64,000 bases of DNA from the NCBI GenBank assembly GCA_023436495.1, contig JAEZIT010000055.1:1-64000 (forward strand), in the 5' to 3' direction. The notes beneath the pieces were generated by a model that saw nothing but the letters and a program-made list of their open reading frames with translations, was not told where the DNA came from and ran no database searches. Shown in pieces: positions 53,953 through 62,676 of the stretch. Both the position numbers and the translations under genes were made by a program. The DNA comes from Acidobacteriota bacterium (GTDB lineage Bacteria > Acidobacteriota > Blastocatellia > Pyrinomonadales > Pyrinomonadaceae). How positions within the stretch are numbered: position 1 is the stretch's first letter; every line of letters starts with the position of its first letter.

Positions 53953-54295
53953 TCAAATCTTATTCTCTGCCCGATATTTCTCGAACGAAAGGCGGGTGAG
54001 TTCAACAAGTGCGGCAAATGCTCCGTCGTCAACCGACTTGAAATTAAAGCATGATTTGCCCTGCATTCTTTTAGAAGGGAAGGCGGCAGTTCCATTAGAA
54101 GTTCCGGAAATTAGTAAACCGGCATTAGGTAAAAGCTGACGTAATTGTTCTTTATTTGACTGGATGCGAAAAACTCCGGCTGGCCGTTGCGTTGTCCACT
54201 TTCACTGAAAATTAGGGCGTGTATGGTTCGAGGATCTGTTTTAGCCGGTCGAATACGACGTTAAAATTTTTGTCATTAGCTGGCATCTTTTTCAT
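53953..54295 (-). pseudogene. Decayed gene for a small soluble protein ('KRMQGKSCFNFK' family)
   Basis: No single open frame is present, but three frames together spell a recognisable protein. It begins at ATG 54295 with MKKMPANDKNFNVVFDRLKQ, then a TAA. After a frame change come NGQPEFFASSQIKNNY and VSFYLMPVY, another TAA, and FPELLMELPPSLLK. A second frame change gives KRMQGKSCFNFKSVDDGAF, then AALVELTRLSFEKYRAENKI and a TGA. I recall intact proteins of about 120 residues with YVSFHLMPVY and KRMQGKSCFNFK, but cannot name the family with certainty (possibly near DUF1801). Some 10-15 residues near the middle seem deleted. At least two stops and two frameshifts make it non-functional. Confidence 0.7.
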
Positions 54296-54440
54296 CCATA
54301 AATTGCACGAAACGCATTGAAACGGAACATAAGTAGAGGTAGTAGACCGTGTATGGAAGTAATACAAATAAATGGCTGGCAGTGAATTGGTTAAGGCCGT
54401 ATATTACTGTGGCCCAATAAAATGCGGGTGGTTAGAAACT

Positions 54441-54456
54441 TGGCACGGGCTTTGCA
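54441..54456 (+). promoter_or_regulatory. Consensus sigma-54 promoter
   Basis: TGGCACG (54441-54447), four bases, TTGCA (54452-54456): an exact match to the -24/-12 consensus TGGCACG-N4-TTGCW. The expected start is near 54467, giving a leader of about 19 bases that includes the AGGAG of the small gene at 54486. Sigma-54 promoters need an enhancer-binding activator. The 145 bases between the pseudogene and this site show no palindrome I can identify as its target. Confidence 0.8.
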
Positions 54457-54485
54457 TAATTCATTGACAACCAGGAGCTGTGAAT

Positions 54486-54698
54486 ATGTCAAAAGAAGTC
54501 ATAAACATAGGCGGCGAGCAACGAATAGTTCGTGAGGATACTGCGAAATCATATCGCGGCGTTTACTGGGCTCTGTTTAGCGTACTTGGATTCATTATCA
54601 TTGCGGCCATCATGTTCTTTGGCGGCTTTTTGAACATGGCGACGAGCGGTACTCTCGACCGGTCACCAGCGGAAAATGAGCGACAGGCTAACAGATGA
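54486..54698 (+). CDS. Small single-span membrane protein, sigma-54 controlled
   Basis: A 70-residue protein starting MSKEVINIGGEQRIVREDTA. One hydrophobic helix (about 28-49, WALFSVLGFIIIAAIMFFGG) is followed by a polar tail ending AENERQANR. AGGAG lies eight bases before ATG 54486. It is the only gene behind the sigma-54 promoter, and a terminator-like hairpin lies about 90 bases after the stop. No family is recognised. Confidence 0.7.
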   Translation: MSKEVINIGGEQRIVREDTAKSYRGVYWALFSVLGFIIIAAIMFFGGFLNMATSGTLDRSPAENERQANR

Positions 54699-54742
54699 TC
54701 TTTTATTAAGAATTCGGGCATGATCAGTTTATCAAGGGGGCA

Positions 54743-54763
54743 ATTACAAGGGGGACTTGTAAT
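54743..54763 (+). repeat. Short perfect inverted repeat
   Basis: ATTACAAG (54743-54750) and CTTGTAAT (54756-54763) around GGGGA. There is no T-run, so it is not a standard terminator. It lies between the small sigma-54 gene and tsaD and may be an operator or an mRNA hairpin. Confidence 0.5.
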
Positions 54764-54785
54764 ATTCTGGTCATTCGTGACAATC

Positions 54786-54817
54786 GGCGTCGTTCTTCGG
54801 AGCGGCGCCATTTTTTT
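54786..54817 (+). terminator. Terminator before tsaD
   Basis: GGCGTCG (54786-54792) pairs with CGGCGCC (54803-54809), with one G-T wobble, and seven T residues follow at 54811-54817. It probably ends the sigma-54 transcript. Confidence 0.65.
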
Positions 54818-54845
54818 GTGCGCATGTGTCTGTTATTCTAAGTAA

Positions 54846-55910
54846 ATGCTGGTTTTGGGAATCGAAAGTTCGTGTGATGAGACGGCCGCAGCGGTGGTCC
54901 GCGACGGCCGCGAGATCCTTTCTTCCGTCATCGCCTCGCAGATCGAAATTCATGCGCGGTTCGGAGGCGTCGTGCCTGAGATCGCTTCACGAGAACACCT
55001 TTCGAAGATCGAACCCATCGTAGAACAGGCGCTTACCGATGCGGGAATTTCGCTTACGGATCTCGACGCCATTGCCGTTACCCAAGGTCCGGGACTGATC
55101 GGTTCACTACTCGTTGGCGTCTGTTATGCAAAGGCTCTGGCATATGGGCTCGGCATTCCGATCGTCGGTGTCAATCATATCGAAGGCCACGTTTATTCCG
55201 TAGCGTTTGAGAATCCTCCGATTGAATATCCGGCGCTCGCGTTGATCGTATCAGGCGGGCACACCAATCTTTTCTATGTGCCCGAAGAGGGCAGATACAA
55301 GGTCGTATCGCGAACCCGAGACGACGCGGCGGGTGAGGCATTCGACAAGGTCGCGAAGATGCTCGGCCTCGGATATCCGGGCGGCCCGATCATCGAAAGG
55401 CTGGCCGCGGCCGTAGAAAGTGAATCGGTAAAGTTCAGCCCCGCGAAGATCTCGGACGGCAGGCCAGATTTTAGCTTTAGCGGGCTAAAAACCGCCGTTT
55501 CACGGTATATCCGCGAAAACGGTGTGGATCCCGAGCGCGAACCATTGCACGTTGCGGAGATCGCTGCCGGTTTTCAGGCGACCGTAATCCGCTCGCTGGT
55601 CGGTACGATGGAAAAGCTCTCGCATGAATATCATCCGCGCACGCTGATCGTAGCCGGCGGCGTCGCCTGTAATAACGCTCTACGTTTGGAAGCTGAAGCG
55701 GCTGCCGGCCGTCTGCGCATCCCCGTCTATTTTCCGTCAAAACATCTTTCGACCGATAATGCCGCGATGATCGCGGCCGCCGGGACATACCACCTCCTGG
55801 CCGGCGAACGCGCCGATATTCGGATGACGGCGGATATCACGCTGCGTCTGCAAAACCTCGACAACGAGGACGCAGCGCTCAAGCGCAAAAAGGTCCGTTA
55901 TCGTCTTTAA
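54846..55910 (+). CDS. tsaD: tRNA N6-adenosine threonylcarbamoyltransferase
   Basis: A 354-residue TsaD/Kae1 protein that transfers the threonylcarbamoyl group to A37 of tRNAs reading ANN codons, together with TsaB and TsaE. The ASKHA fold motifs are present: [15 protein letters not shown] at the N-terminus, [18 protein letters not shown], metal-binding histidines in [19 protein letters not shown], and [12 protein letters not shown]. The Sua5-type gene for the previous step is at 16.7 kb. ATG 54846 has no obvious ribosome-binding site. Confidence 0.98.
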   Translation: MLVLGIESSCDETAAAVVRDGREILSSVIASQIEIHARFGGVVPEIASREHLSKIEPIVEQALTDAGISLTDLDAIAVTQGPGLIGSLLVGVCYAKALAYGLGIPIVGVNHIEGHVYSVAFENPPIEYPALALIVSGGHTNLFYVPEEGRYKVVSRTRDDAAGEAFDKVAKMLGLGYPGGPIIERLAAAVESESVKFSPAKISDGRPDFSFSGLKTAVSRYIRENGVDPEREPLHVAEIAAGFQATVIRSLVGTMEKLSHEYHPRTLIVAGGVACNNALRLEAEAAAGRLRIPVYFPSKHLSTDNAAMIAAAGTYHLLAGERADIRMTADITLRLQNLDNEDAALKRKKVRYRL

Positions 55911-56075
55911 CGGTTTCAGCAAAATTGCCTCTTGCGCAAGGTTCGCGTAAATGGCTACAATTCTTGAACACACTTCGGGACGCAGATTCAATCGCTTCGA
56001 AACTGCGCGTGCACTTTAATAGTTGTTCGGCAATCTTTTTACCCGTAACACGGGAATTTCTTTGGGGGATCAATA

Positions 56076-58082
56076 ATGAAAAAAATCGGCTCCTTCGTGG
56101 CAATCGCGCTGTTTTCGTTGCTGCTTTTCATGTCCACGCAGGCACAAACACAGAATCCGCTGCCGTTTCGCCTGCAGCAGAACTTTATTACAGGCCTATC
56201 TTCGCCAGTCCTTGTGACGAACGCCGGTGACGGCACGCGGCGACTGTTCATCGTGCAACAGGGCGGTATCATCAAGGTCGTCCAGCCCGGTTCGAACACG
56301 CCTACAGATTTTCTGAACATTACGACAAAGGTGCTTTCCGGCGGCGAACGCGGATTGCTGGGACTGGCATTCCATCCGGAATTCGCGACAAATGGCTTCT
56401 TTTTCGTCAATTACACGCGGCAGACAGACGGTGCGACGATCATCGCCCGCTATAAGGCGATCAATAACAACACCGTCGGCGATCCCGCCAGCGAACGCAT
56501 CATACTCGGCCCAATCAATCAGCCGTTCTCGAATCATAATGGCGGCGGTATTGCGTTTCGCAACGACGGGAGCGTAACGCCGCAATACAACCTTTATATC
56601 GGCATGGGCGACGGTGGTTCGGCTAACGACCCAGGCAACCGCGCTCAGAACATCAACGAGCTGCTCGGCAAGTTTCTGCGAATCACTCCTGATTTTTCCG
56701 GATCACCGACGGCTCCGGCTTATACGATCCCTCCTGACAATCCATACGCGGGTGCAATACCCGGAGCGGACGAGATCTACGCAATAGGTATGCGCAATCC
56801 ATGGCGCTGGTCGTTCGACCGCGGCGGCACGCGCGAGCTCTGGGCCGGCGATGTCGGACAGGGTCAGGTCGAAGAGGTGAACAAGATCACGCTTGGCGGC
56901 AATTACGGCTGGCGTGTTTACGAGGGAACGCTTTGTACGAATATCGACCCGGGCCTATGCCTCCCGTCGTCCTATATTATGCCCATTTTTCAGTACAACA
57001 ACGTAAGCTCGCCGCGTTGTGCTGTAACGGGCGGATATGTCTATCGCGGCCGACAGAACGCGCTGCCGCAGGGATCGTACTTGTACGGAGATTACTGTAC
57101 TGGCGAAATATTGCTCTGGTACAACAATCAGCAGCTTCTGCAGGTTGACACCTCCCGGCAGATCCCGTCCTTTGGTGAGGACGAAGATGGAGAACTTTAC
57201 GTTGTCGGTCTCGGCGGAACGGTTGACAAGATACTTGGAAACAAGACCTCCGCGGATTTCGACGGCGATGCAAGGGCCGATTTCGGCATCTTTCGCCCGT
57301 CGAACGGTTATTGGTACATCTTCAACAGCGCGGGCGGAAGCGTCCGGTATCAGCCTTTCGGCATGCAGGGAGACATTCCCGTAACCGAGGACTACGACGG
57401 GGATTTCAAAGCCGACATCGCGGTATTTAGGCCTTCGGAGGGCGCCTGGTACATTTTGCGCAGTTCCGATGGCACCGTGACGATAGTTCCATTCGGAAGG
57501 AACGGCGACGTCCCTGCCGCAGGCGATTACACTGGTGACGGCAAGTCGGACCTGGTGTTGTTCCGGCCAACCCCCATAGGCGGGATCTTCTACATTCTCG
57601 CGTCCGAAGACGGTGCGTTTTCGTCAGTACCTTTCGGCGCCGACATTGATATTCCGACGCCGGGCGACTACGACGGTGACGGCCGGTACGATTTGGCAGT
57701 GTGGCGCCCGTCCGACGGTTTTTGGTACGTCAGAAACCCAACAGGTACGGGCCATACGGCTATTCCGTTTGGCATGAACGGCGATATACCGGCGACAGGC
57801 GATTACGACGGCGACGGCAAGATCGACCGTGCTGTATTCAGGCCGTCCACCGGCGTTTGGTACATCCTCAGAAGCGGTGACGGCGGCGTAACATTCTTCC
57901 AGTTCGGCGTCAACGGTGACATCCCCGCTGTCGCGGATTACGACGGTGACGGAAAAGATGACATAGCAGTGTTCCGGCCTTCGACTGGCGTGTGGTGGGT
58001 CGCAAATAGCAGCGGCGGCCTTTCAGCGGTCCAGTTCGGCACGAACGGCGACATCCCGGCATCTGCTATGGATAAGCCGTAG
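56076..58082 (+). CDS. Secreted glucose/sorbosone dehydrogenase fused to FG-GAP repeats
   Basis: A 668-residue exported protein with a signal peptide (about 1-24, ending TQAQT). Residues about 30-385 form a six-bladed GSDH propeller of the PQQ-dependent sugar dehydrogenase type: [28 protein letters not shown] (with the probable catalytic His), [11 protein letters not shown] and [10 protein letters not shown]. Residues about 395-668 hold about six FG-GAP repeats with [14 protein letters not shown], each followed by G.WY.L.S and PFG..GDIP. The fusion suggests a secreted or surface sugar oxidase; PQQ use is inferred from the family. The 165 bases upstream show no clear signal. Confidence 0.93.
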   Translation: MKKIGSFVAIALFSLLLFMSTQAQTQNPLPFRLQQNFITGLSSPVLVTNAGDGTRRLFIVQQGGIIKVVQPGSNTPTDFLNITTKVLSGGERGLLGLAFHPEFATNGFFFVNYTRQTDGATIIARYKAINNNTVGDPASERIILGPINQPFSNHNGGGIAFRNDGSVTPQYNLYIGMGDGGSANDPGNRAQNINELLGKFLRITPDFSGSPTAPAYTIPPDNPYAGAIPGADEIYAIGMRNPWRWSFDRGGTRELWAGDVGQGQVEEVNKITLGGNYGWRVYEGTLCTNIDPGLCLPSSYIMPIFQYNNVSSPRCAVTGGYVYRGRQNALPQGSYLYGDYCTGEILLWYNNQQLLQVDTSRQIPSFGEDEDGELYVVGLGGTVDKILGNKTSADFDGDARADFGIFRPSNGYWYIFNSAGGSVRYQPFGMQGDIPVTEDYDGDFKADIAVFRPSEGAWYILRSSDGTVTIVPFGRNGDVPAAGDYTGDGKSDLVLFRPTPIGGIFYILASEDGAFSSVPFGADIDIPTPGDYDGDGRYDLAVWRPSDGFWYVRNPTGTGHTAIPFGMNGDIPATGDYDGDGKIDRAVFRPSTGVWYILRSGDGGVTFFQFGVNGDIPAVADYDGDGKDDIAVFRPSTGVWWVANSSGGLSAVQFGTNGDIPASAMDKP

Positions 58083-58091
58083 TTGGTCAGA

Positions 58092-58814
58092 TCATAGGGC
58101 GCGGGCGAGGGTTAATAAATACACCTCGCCCGCTCCTCTATTTTTCAGGGCCTTTGCACAATGCGAAGCTGTTGCTCCTGTGGTCAGCACGTCATCTATC
58201 AAGAGGATGTTCTTTCCTCTTACCGCGGCATCATCTGAAACTCCGAACGCGTTTATGACAGTGGCCTCGCGGGCCTTTGCATCCATTCCGGCTCGGTGTT
58301 TTGGGGTGTGAGTTCTCCGAAATAGTACGTCCTTATCCGTCTTGATTCCGACATGCCCCGCGATAACGTCAGCCAGCAGTTCCGCCTGATTGAAACCGCG
58401 TTCTAGCAGCCTGGCTTTCGCCAGCGGCGATGGCAATATCATATCTATCGTCGGAAATGCCGTGCGTTCAAAGGCATCGATCAGCTCGGTACGTACGCGA
58501 CGCGAAACGGCCGGCCGTACTTTTAATTCGATCACGGCTGCGGCAAGTGCACGTCCGTACGCCCCGGCGGCGCGTGCCAGGGTGTAAAAATGATCGGTGC
58601 AGTCTCCGCATTGTTTTTCGCTCCGGCGCAGGCCGTCACCCAGAAAGGCTCCGCATTTCGTGCAAAGCGTTTCATCTCCCTTAAATAGATGCGTGTCCGA
58701 CCAGCATCCGGCACAGGCAATACCGTCGTGATAGCTTTCGACGCCGCCGCCACAAACACGGCAGATCTGCGGATATAGAATGTTCAGAAGGGAATCGGCG
58801 AACGCCTTTAGCAT
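58092..58814 (-). CDS. comF: ComF family phosphoribosyltransferase-like protein
   Basis: A 240-residue ComFC-type protein. The N-terminal zinc region has paired cysteines (CRVCGG, CAGCW, CTKCG, CGDC). The C-terminal phosphoribosyltransferase-like domain has the PRPP loop NILLIDDVLTTGAT. In competent bacteria ComF helps take in single-stranded DNA; elsewhere its role is less clear. The frame is open to 58943, overlapping the dksA-like gene. I start at ATG 58814 because the upstream part includes the terminator hairpin and is not protein-like. Confidence 0.92.
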   Translation of the reverse strand: MLKAFADSLLNILYPQICRVCGGGVESYHDGIACAGCWSDTHLFKGDETLCTKCGAFLGDGLRRSEKQCGDCTDHFYTLARAAGAYGRALAAAVIELKVRPAVSRRVRTELIDAFERTAFPTIDMILPSPLAKARLLERGFNQAELLADVIAGHVGIKTDKDVLFRRTHTPKHRAGMDAKAREATVINAFGVSDDAAVRGKNILLIDDVLTTGATASHCAKALKNRGAGEVYLLTLARAL

Positions 58815-58843
58815 CGACGAGGGAGTCCTCCGTTTGGAAAAGT

Positions 58844-58868
58844 AAAAAGCCGAATCGCTTCGGCTTTT
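58844..58868 (-). terminator. Terminator after the dksA-like gene
   Basis: On the minus strand a 10-bp stem (AAAAGCCGAA with TTCGGCTTTT) with loop GCGA ends in five T residues (complement of 58844-58848). It lies 12 bases after the DksA-like stop and just before the comF start. Confidence 0.8.
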
Positions 58869-58879
58869 CGTCGGTGATT

Positions 58880-59233
58880 TTATTCGTCTTCGAGCAGTCC
58901 TTGTTCCAGGAGTTCTTGGCAGTTCAGACAATAACGTGCCCAAGGAATGGCGGCGAGGCGCTTAGGATTTATCGCTTCTTCACAATTCTGGCAAAGCCCA
59001 TATTCTTCATCGTCGATTCGAAGCAGGGCCTCATCGATGAGCACAAGCTGCTTGCTTTCATTCTCCGAAACCGCGAGCATCACGTTCTTGGAATAGTTCC
59101 GCACGGCAAGATCGACCGGATCCGGCGTTTCCGAATCATCGACAGAAAGATCGTTACCGCTAAGTTTTTCAAGTAGCAGCTCGCGTTCGGCGATCAATTT
59201 CTGTTTAATGTCCTTTAAGTTCAATTTACTCAT
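58880..59233 (-). CDS. TraR/DksA-type zinc finger protein
   Basis: A 117-residue protein. A coiled-coil-rich N-terminal half (MSKLNLKDIKQKLIAERELL) and a C-terminal C4 zinc finger (GLCQNCEEAINPKRLAAIPW, then YCLNCQ) match the DksA/TraR family. These bind the secondary channel of RNA polymerase and mediate stringent control. The acidic loop-tip motif of true DksA is not obvious, so it may be a relative. Its ATG overlaps the rlmH stop by four bases. Confidence 0.9.
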   Translation of the reverse strand: MSKLNLKDIKQKLIAERELLLEKLSGNDLSVDDSETPDPVDLAVRNYSKNVMLAVSENESKQLVLIDEALLRIDDEEYGLCQNCEEAINPKRLAAIPWARYCLNCQELLEQGLLEDE

Positions 59234-59682
59234 TTCTGATATGGAAACCCTTTAATTATTGTAAAAGCCCGATATAACTGTTCAAGCAATACTACACGAG
59301 CCATCTCGTGCGTAAAAGTTAGAAACGATAAGGATAGACTATAATCGGCTCTTTCCGCAACCTCAGACGAGACACCATCGGCACCGCCGATCACAAATAC
59401 GGCCTCCTTCAAGCCGCGGTTCTGCCATTTCTCGATCTCTCGGGCCAACTCGTGTGAGCCTACCGACTTTCCCCGAACGTCCAGTACGCACACGAAGCTA
59501 TTTTGATTCAATAATTGCAGGATCCGGTTGCCTTCTATCTCAGGGCCTTCATGGTGCGCCGAATCGCGAACTTCAGCTATCTCACATTTAACAAAATGCG
59601 AAAGACGCTGCAGGTATTCGTCCTGCAGCGTCCGCCAATTCTTGTCCTTTGTCTTGCCGACCCAAACGAAGCGAAATTTCAC
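59230..59682 (-). CDS. rlmH: 23S rRNA (pseudouridine1915-N3)-methyltransferase
   Basis: A 150-residue SPOUT-fold methyltransferase that modifies pseudouridine 1915 of 23S rRNA on the assembled ribosome. The knotted SAM site is seen in VFVIGGADGVSSEV and LSLSFLTFTHEMARVVLLEQLYRA, and the protein ends IIKGFPYQK. Full length. It is in the obg-nadD-rsfS-rlmH-dksA-like operon, between rsfS (22 bases upstream) and the dksA-like gene (4-base overlap). Confidence 0.97.
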   Translation of the reverse strand: MKFRFVWVGKTKDKNWRTLQDEYLQRLSHFVKCEIAEVRDSAHHEGPEIEGNRILQLLNQNSFVCVLDVRGKSVGSHELAREIEKWQNRGLKEAVFVIGGADGVSSEVAERADYSLSLSFLTFTHEMARVVLLEQLYRAFTIIKGFPYQK

Positions 59683-59704
59683 TTAGTTGCTTTCTCCCTG
59701 TTGG

Positions 59705-60133
59705 CTAAAACGCCTCTGGAATCTCGACACGCTTGGCATCGCGCCATAGGCGCTCAAGGTCGTAAAACTCTCGCGAATCCTTATCGAAAATATGTACGAT
59801 AAAATCGCCGTAATCCAATAGGACCCATTCGCCGGTACTGTAACCTTCGACACGCACCGGCCGGGAATCGGCCTGTTTTTTTAACTGCTCAGTAATCTCG
59901 TCGGCGATAGCCTGCACTTGCCGCTGGTTCGTGCCGCTCGCGATTATGAAAAACTCAGCGAAGCTAGCAATCTCGCGAAGGTCCAGCGCGACCATATTTT
60001 CTGCCTTCTTTTCGTCGGCGTACTTTAGCGCCAGCCTAACTTCGCCGTCGAGTTCCATGTACGGAGTTTTGCCGTCGGCCGCGGGTGTTGCTGCGGCCTT
60101 GTGCTGCAGCGCTTTTTCCTGTAATTCTTCCAT
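59705..60133 (-). CDS. rsfS: Ribosomal silencing factor RsfS
   Basis: A 142-residue protein with a Gln/Ala-rich N-terminal extension of about 35 residues before the RsfS core. The core has [56 protein letters not shown] and [12 protein letters not shown]. RsfS binds ribosomal protein L14 and blocks subunit joining during starvation. Its ATG overlaps the nadD stop as TAATG. Confidence 0.97.
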   Translation of the reverse strand: MEELQEKALQHKAAATPAADGKTPYMELDGEVRLALKYADEKKAENMVALDLREIASFAEFFIIASGTNQRQVQAIADEITEQLKKQADSRPVRVEGYSTGEWVLLDYGDFIVHIFDKDSREFYDLERLWRDAKRVEIPEAF

Positions 60134-60792
60134 TACTTATAAATCTGATATTTTTCGATGTATTTTGCAACCTCTGCAGGGACGCGGGTGCGCCATTTTT
60201 CCCCTGCGCTCCGAATATCTTGCCTGATGCCCGACGCCGAGATGTCCAGATTTACGACATCGGTCACGTATATGGCGTCGCGCGACGATGAAACAGGGAC
60301 CGGGCCTGCCGGCAGGTTCCGAAGGTCCACGACCTTGGCCCTGATATCATCCGTTACATGCGAAAATCCGATCTCGTGCCCGGGCCGCGTGACAACAATG
60401 TGATTCGAAAGGTTCAGCACGAGTTCCCATTCGCGCCATGTCCGTATGTCCTGCCAAGAATCTGCACCCATCACGAAATAGATCTGCGCATCCGGCAGCT
60501 CGCGGTTCAAACGCGTCAGCGTCTCGAACGTGTACGGACGCTCGGGCGCCTCAATCTCGATTGGCGAGACCTTTAATTTTTCATCATTCGCTGTCGAAAG
60601 GCAGAGCATGGCATAACGGTGCAATGGGGAAACGGGTTTGCTATGTTTATGCGGGGCGTGAAAGGCCGGAACGTAATAAAATTCGTCCAAGCTGAATGCT
60701 TTCAGCAATTCACGGCCAATCGTGAGGTGTCCGCAATGGAACGGATCGAACGACCCGCCGTAAAATGCGATTCGCTTCATAGAGAGATTCAT
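60133..60792 (-). CDS. nadD: Nicotinate-nucleotide adenylyltransferase
   Basis: A 219-residue enzyme that adenylates nicotinate mononucleotide in NAD synthesis. The nucleotidyltransferase motif is [13 protein letters not shown] near the N-terminus. The C-terminal motif is [13 protein letters not shown], a slight variant of ISSTxIR, and [10 protein letters not shown] lies between. ATG 60792 overlaps the obg stop as ATGA, a sign of translational coupling, so I prefer it to ATG 60780, which would give the more common MKRIAFYGG start. Confidence 0.96.
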   Translation of the reverse strand: MNLSMKRIAFYGGSFDPFHCGHLTIGRELLKAFSLDEFYYVPAFHAPHKHSKPVSPLHRYAMLCLSTANDEKLKVSPIEIEAPERPYTFETLTRLNRELPDAQIYFVMGADSWQDIRTWREWELVLNLSNHIVVTRPGHEIGFSHVTDDIRAKVVDLRNLPAGPVPVSSSRDAIYVTDVVNLDISASGIRQDIRSAGEKWRTRVPAEVAKYIEKYQIYK

Positions 60793-61826
60793 GCGGCGGA
60801 ATCTGCCGCCATATGTTCATCGCCGAGCCCATCTGCACGCAGCCGTTCGGAAACCGCCGAGACAAGCTCTTTAACTCCTTTATTTGTGACAGACGAGATC
60901 GCGAAAAATTCCTTTCCGTCTGCCACCGCCCGCTCGCGCAATTTCTCCAAACGATCGGGCTCATCGATCGCGTCCGTTTTCGTTGCCACGACGATCTGCG
61001 GCCGTTCGCCGAGATCGCTGCTGTAATTTGCCAACTCGTGATTGATTATCTCGTAATCCGAGACCGGATCGCGGCCCGAAAGCGAGGACACGTCCACAAG
61101 ATGAAGCATTAGTTTGGTCCGTTCGACGTGCCGAAGGAATCTGTCACCGAGGCCAGCGCCTTCTGAAGCTCCTTCGATCAACCCTGGAATGTCAGCTACG
61201 ACAAAAGTTCTGAAGTCCCCCATATCGACGACGCCGAGGTTCGGCTCGAGGGTTGTGAACGGATAATCGGCGATCTTCGGTTTTGCCGCGGATATAACGC
61301 TGATCAGCGTCGATTTTCCTGCGTTCGGGAACCCGACGAGTCCCACATCGGCCAAAAGCTTTAGCTCCAACTGCAGTTCGCGTTCGCCGCCAGGACGGCC
61401 CGTATAATGAAACTTCGGGGCTCGGCGCGTCGGCGTTGCGAAATGGGCATTGCCCCAGCCGCCTTTGCCACCCTTGGCCGCACGATACCGTTGACCTGCT
61501 TCCGTAAAATCGAAGAGCAGTTCGCCCGATTCGGCGTCGAACACTTGCGTTCCGACAGGCACCATTACCACTTCGTCGCGGCCGTCCCTGCCGTATCGGT
61601 TGGAACCTTCCCCGTGTTTACCGCGTTCGGCCTTGTGCTCGGGATTATAACGAAGGTGCAGCAGTGTGTTAAGTCCTTCGCCCGCTTCGAGCCATACGTC
61701 GCCGCCTCGGCCGCCGTCGCCGCCCGAGGGCCCGCCCCGCGGTACGAATTTTTCGCGGCGAAATGCCGTCACGCCGTCTCCGCCGTCGCCCGCCTTTACC
61801 TTGATCTTTACCCGGTCAATAAACAC
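60789..61826 (-). CDS. obg: GTPase Obg
   Basis: A 345-residue Obg GTPase needed for large ribosomal subunit assembly. The Gly-rich OBG domain (about 1-158) has [16 protein letters not shown]. The G domain has P-loop [27 protein letters not shown] and TKTD. The variable C-terminal OCT domain is absent. The start is GTG 61826, without a strong ribosome-binding site. In many bacteria obg directly follows rplU-rpmA; here 850 bases with a terminator and a new promoter intervene. Confidence 0.97.
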   Translation of the reverse strand: MFIDRVKIKVKAGDGGDGVTAFRREKFVPRGGPSGGDGGRGGDVWLEAGEGLNTLLHLRYNPEHKAERGKHGEGSNRYGRDGRDEVVMVPVGTQVFDAESGELLFDFTEAGQRYRAAKGGKGGWGNAHFATPTRRAPKFHYTGRPGGERELQLELKLLADVGLVGFPNAGKSTLISVISAAKPKIADYPFTTLEPNLGVVDMGDFRTFVVADIPGLIEGASEGAGLGDRFLRHVERTKLMLHLVDVSSLSGRDPVSDYEIINHELANYSSDLGERPQIVVATKTDAIDEPDRLEKLRERAVADGKEFFAISSVTNKGVKELVSAVSERLRADGLGDEHMAADSAA

Positions 61827-61879
61827 TTGTGAGTACTGATTTTAGATTCTGCGATTCGGATAAGCAATGCGCAAACACA

Positions 61880-61919
61880 ACAAAGGCGTCGCTCTAAGTT
61901 ATTAAAGCAACGCCTTTGT
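61880..61919 (-). terminator. Large hairpin between the candidate RNA and obg
   Basis: ACAAAGGCGT (61880-61889) and ACGCCTTTGT (61910-61919) pair perfectly. GCT and AGC continue the stem after a one-base bulge on each side. The T-run on the minus strand is broken (TGTGTTTG), so it may terminate only part of the transcripts 53 bases before obg. Confidence 0.5.
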
Positions 61920-62379
61920 ATTCCTTTTGAACACCGAAATGTTCACAAGGGGTTGCGAATCAAGCATGCACACACTCGGTTCGCGATTTTGTATCCCGAG
62001 AGAACTCTGCGGAGAGTATCTTCCGGTCAGCACTCAAAATGAATTATCAAGTTGTTGTGCAATGAAGCACGGTGCCATTAGGTTTTTTGTTGGGTGGCTT
62101 TTCCTCCACCGCCGGTTACGTGTCCGGCAACGAGGCTCAACAGCCGAAGCTGTGAGCGGCCTTTGCACCCGATTGGCTGATCATTTCCAACGGGCGTTAC
62201 TCGTTTTTATCCGAGTAACTTCTGAAAGTCCCGAAGAACTTTCCAGCAAGCCTTTCGGCTTCGATCAGGGCGTAAATAGCTGCATCGGCTTCCGCTGCGT
62301 GCTGCTCTCGAACAATGCGTCGCCGCTTCTGTTCGCCTCTCCCTGTATCGGTCAAACGCCCGTAAGCGAATTTGACTGT
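61880..62379 (-). ncRNA. Candidate structured RNA or long obg leader
   Basis: About 500 bases between a strong leftward promoter and a large hairpin, without a credible gene. The stretch is dense in small perfect hairpins: AAGCC-GAAA-GGCTT (62248-62261, GNRA loop on the transcribed strand), ACAGC-TTCG-GCTGT (62140-62153, UUCG loop), an 8-bp stem (62196-62203 with 62212-62219), GCCGG/CCGGC (62111-62128), GGTGG/CCACC (62093-62110) and ACTCT-AGAGT (62004-62017). GNRA and UUCG tetraloops are typical of folded RNAs. I find no match to the conserved parts of RNase P RNA, tmRNA or SRP RNA. It may instead be a leader that regulates the obg operon. Confidence 0.4.
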
Positions 62380-62385
62380 AGAGCG

Positions 62386-62413
62386 ATTCTACACCCGAAA
62401 ATTTCTTTGTCAA
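62386..62413 (-). promoter_or_regulatory. Strong leftward sigma-70 promoter
   Basis: On the minus strand TTGACA (62408-62413), a 16-base spacer and TAGAAT (62386-62391). Transcription would start near 62379 and run towards obg. It drives either the candidate RNA or the whole obg operon. Its -10 is the same as that of the rplU promoter. Confidence 0.7.
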
Positions 62414-62455
62414 GAAGAATCTACTTTAAGTGTCACCCTAATTTTATCGGGGTGC

Positions 62456-62499
62456 TGTGGAAAAACTGTGGAAATTTGATGTGGAAAAATTGTGGATAA
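62456..62499 (+). other. Cluster of four DnaA-box-like sites
   Basis: Four same-orientation copies of TGTGGAWAA-like sequence: TGTGGAAAA (62456-62464), TGTGGAAAT (62467-62475), TGTGGAAAA (62480-62488) and TGTGGATAA (62491-62499). The last is a perfect DnaA box (TTATCCACA on the other strand). Two more fit TTWTNCACA and one differs at one position. Their starts are 11, 13 and 11 bases apart, about one helical turn. They lie 43-113 bases upstream of the leftward promoter. This could be DnaA regulation of the obg region, a titration site or part of an origin. No dnaA, dnaN or clear AT-rich unwinding element is adjacent. Confidence 0.6.
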
Positions 62500-62615
62500 C
62501 GTGCCAACTTGTCTGTCCCCAAAAATTAGGGGGCCGGCGACACCATCGTTCCCCCCTGTGACGATATCGTCGAGGTTCGAAAAAAAAATCGCGAGCGAAA
62601 ATTATTCGTCAAAGC

Positions 62616-62657
62616 GCAAAAAATTCGCACGTGCCTTGCGTTTGGCACGTGCGAATT
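62616..62657 (-). terminator. Rho-independent terminator after rpmA
   Basis: A 14-bp perfect stem (62622-62635 with 62644-62657) with an 8-base loop. On the minus strand it is followed by TTTTTT. It lies 19 bases after the rpmA stop and cuts the ribosomal protein operon off from obg. Confidence 0.93.
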
Positions 62658-62676
62658 ATAAAACCTAGTACCTTAC

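Noticed and set aside
61880..62379. RNase P RNA, tmRNA or SRP RNA in the obg-rpmA gap
   Set aside because: I looked for the conserved GAGGAAAGTCC and ACAGAA blocks, a tag frame with the T-arm of tmRNA, and the SRP tetraloop core on both strands and found none.
62216..62390. Possible short coding frame on the minus strand inside the candidate RNA (ends ERLAGKFFGTFRSYSDKNE)
   Set aside because: The segment looks somewhat protein-like, but it has only a TTG start without a ribosome-binding site, and its end falls in a perfect 8-bp hairpin.
61927..62499. 190-residue open frame on the plus strand between obg and rpmA
   Set aside because: No ribosome-binding site, unusual composition rich in Cys and Ser, runs through the hairpins, the DnaA boxes and the opposing promoter, and has no recognisable motif.
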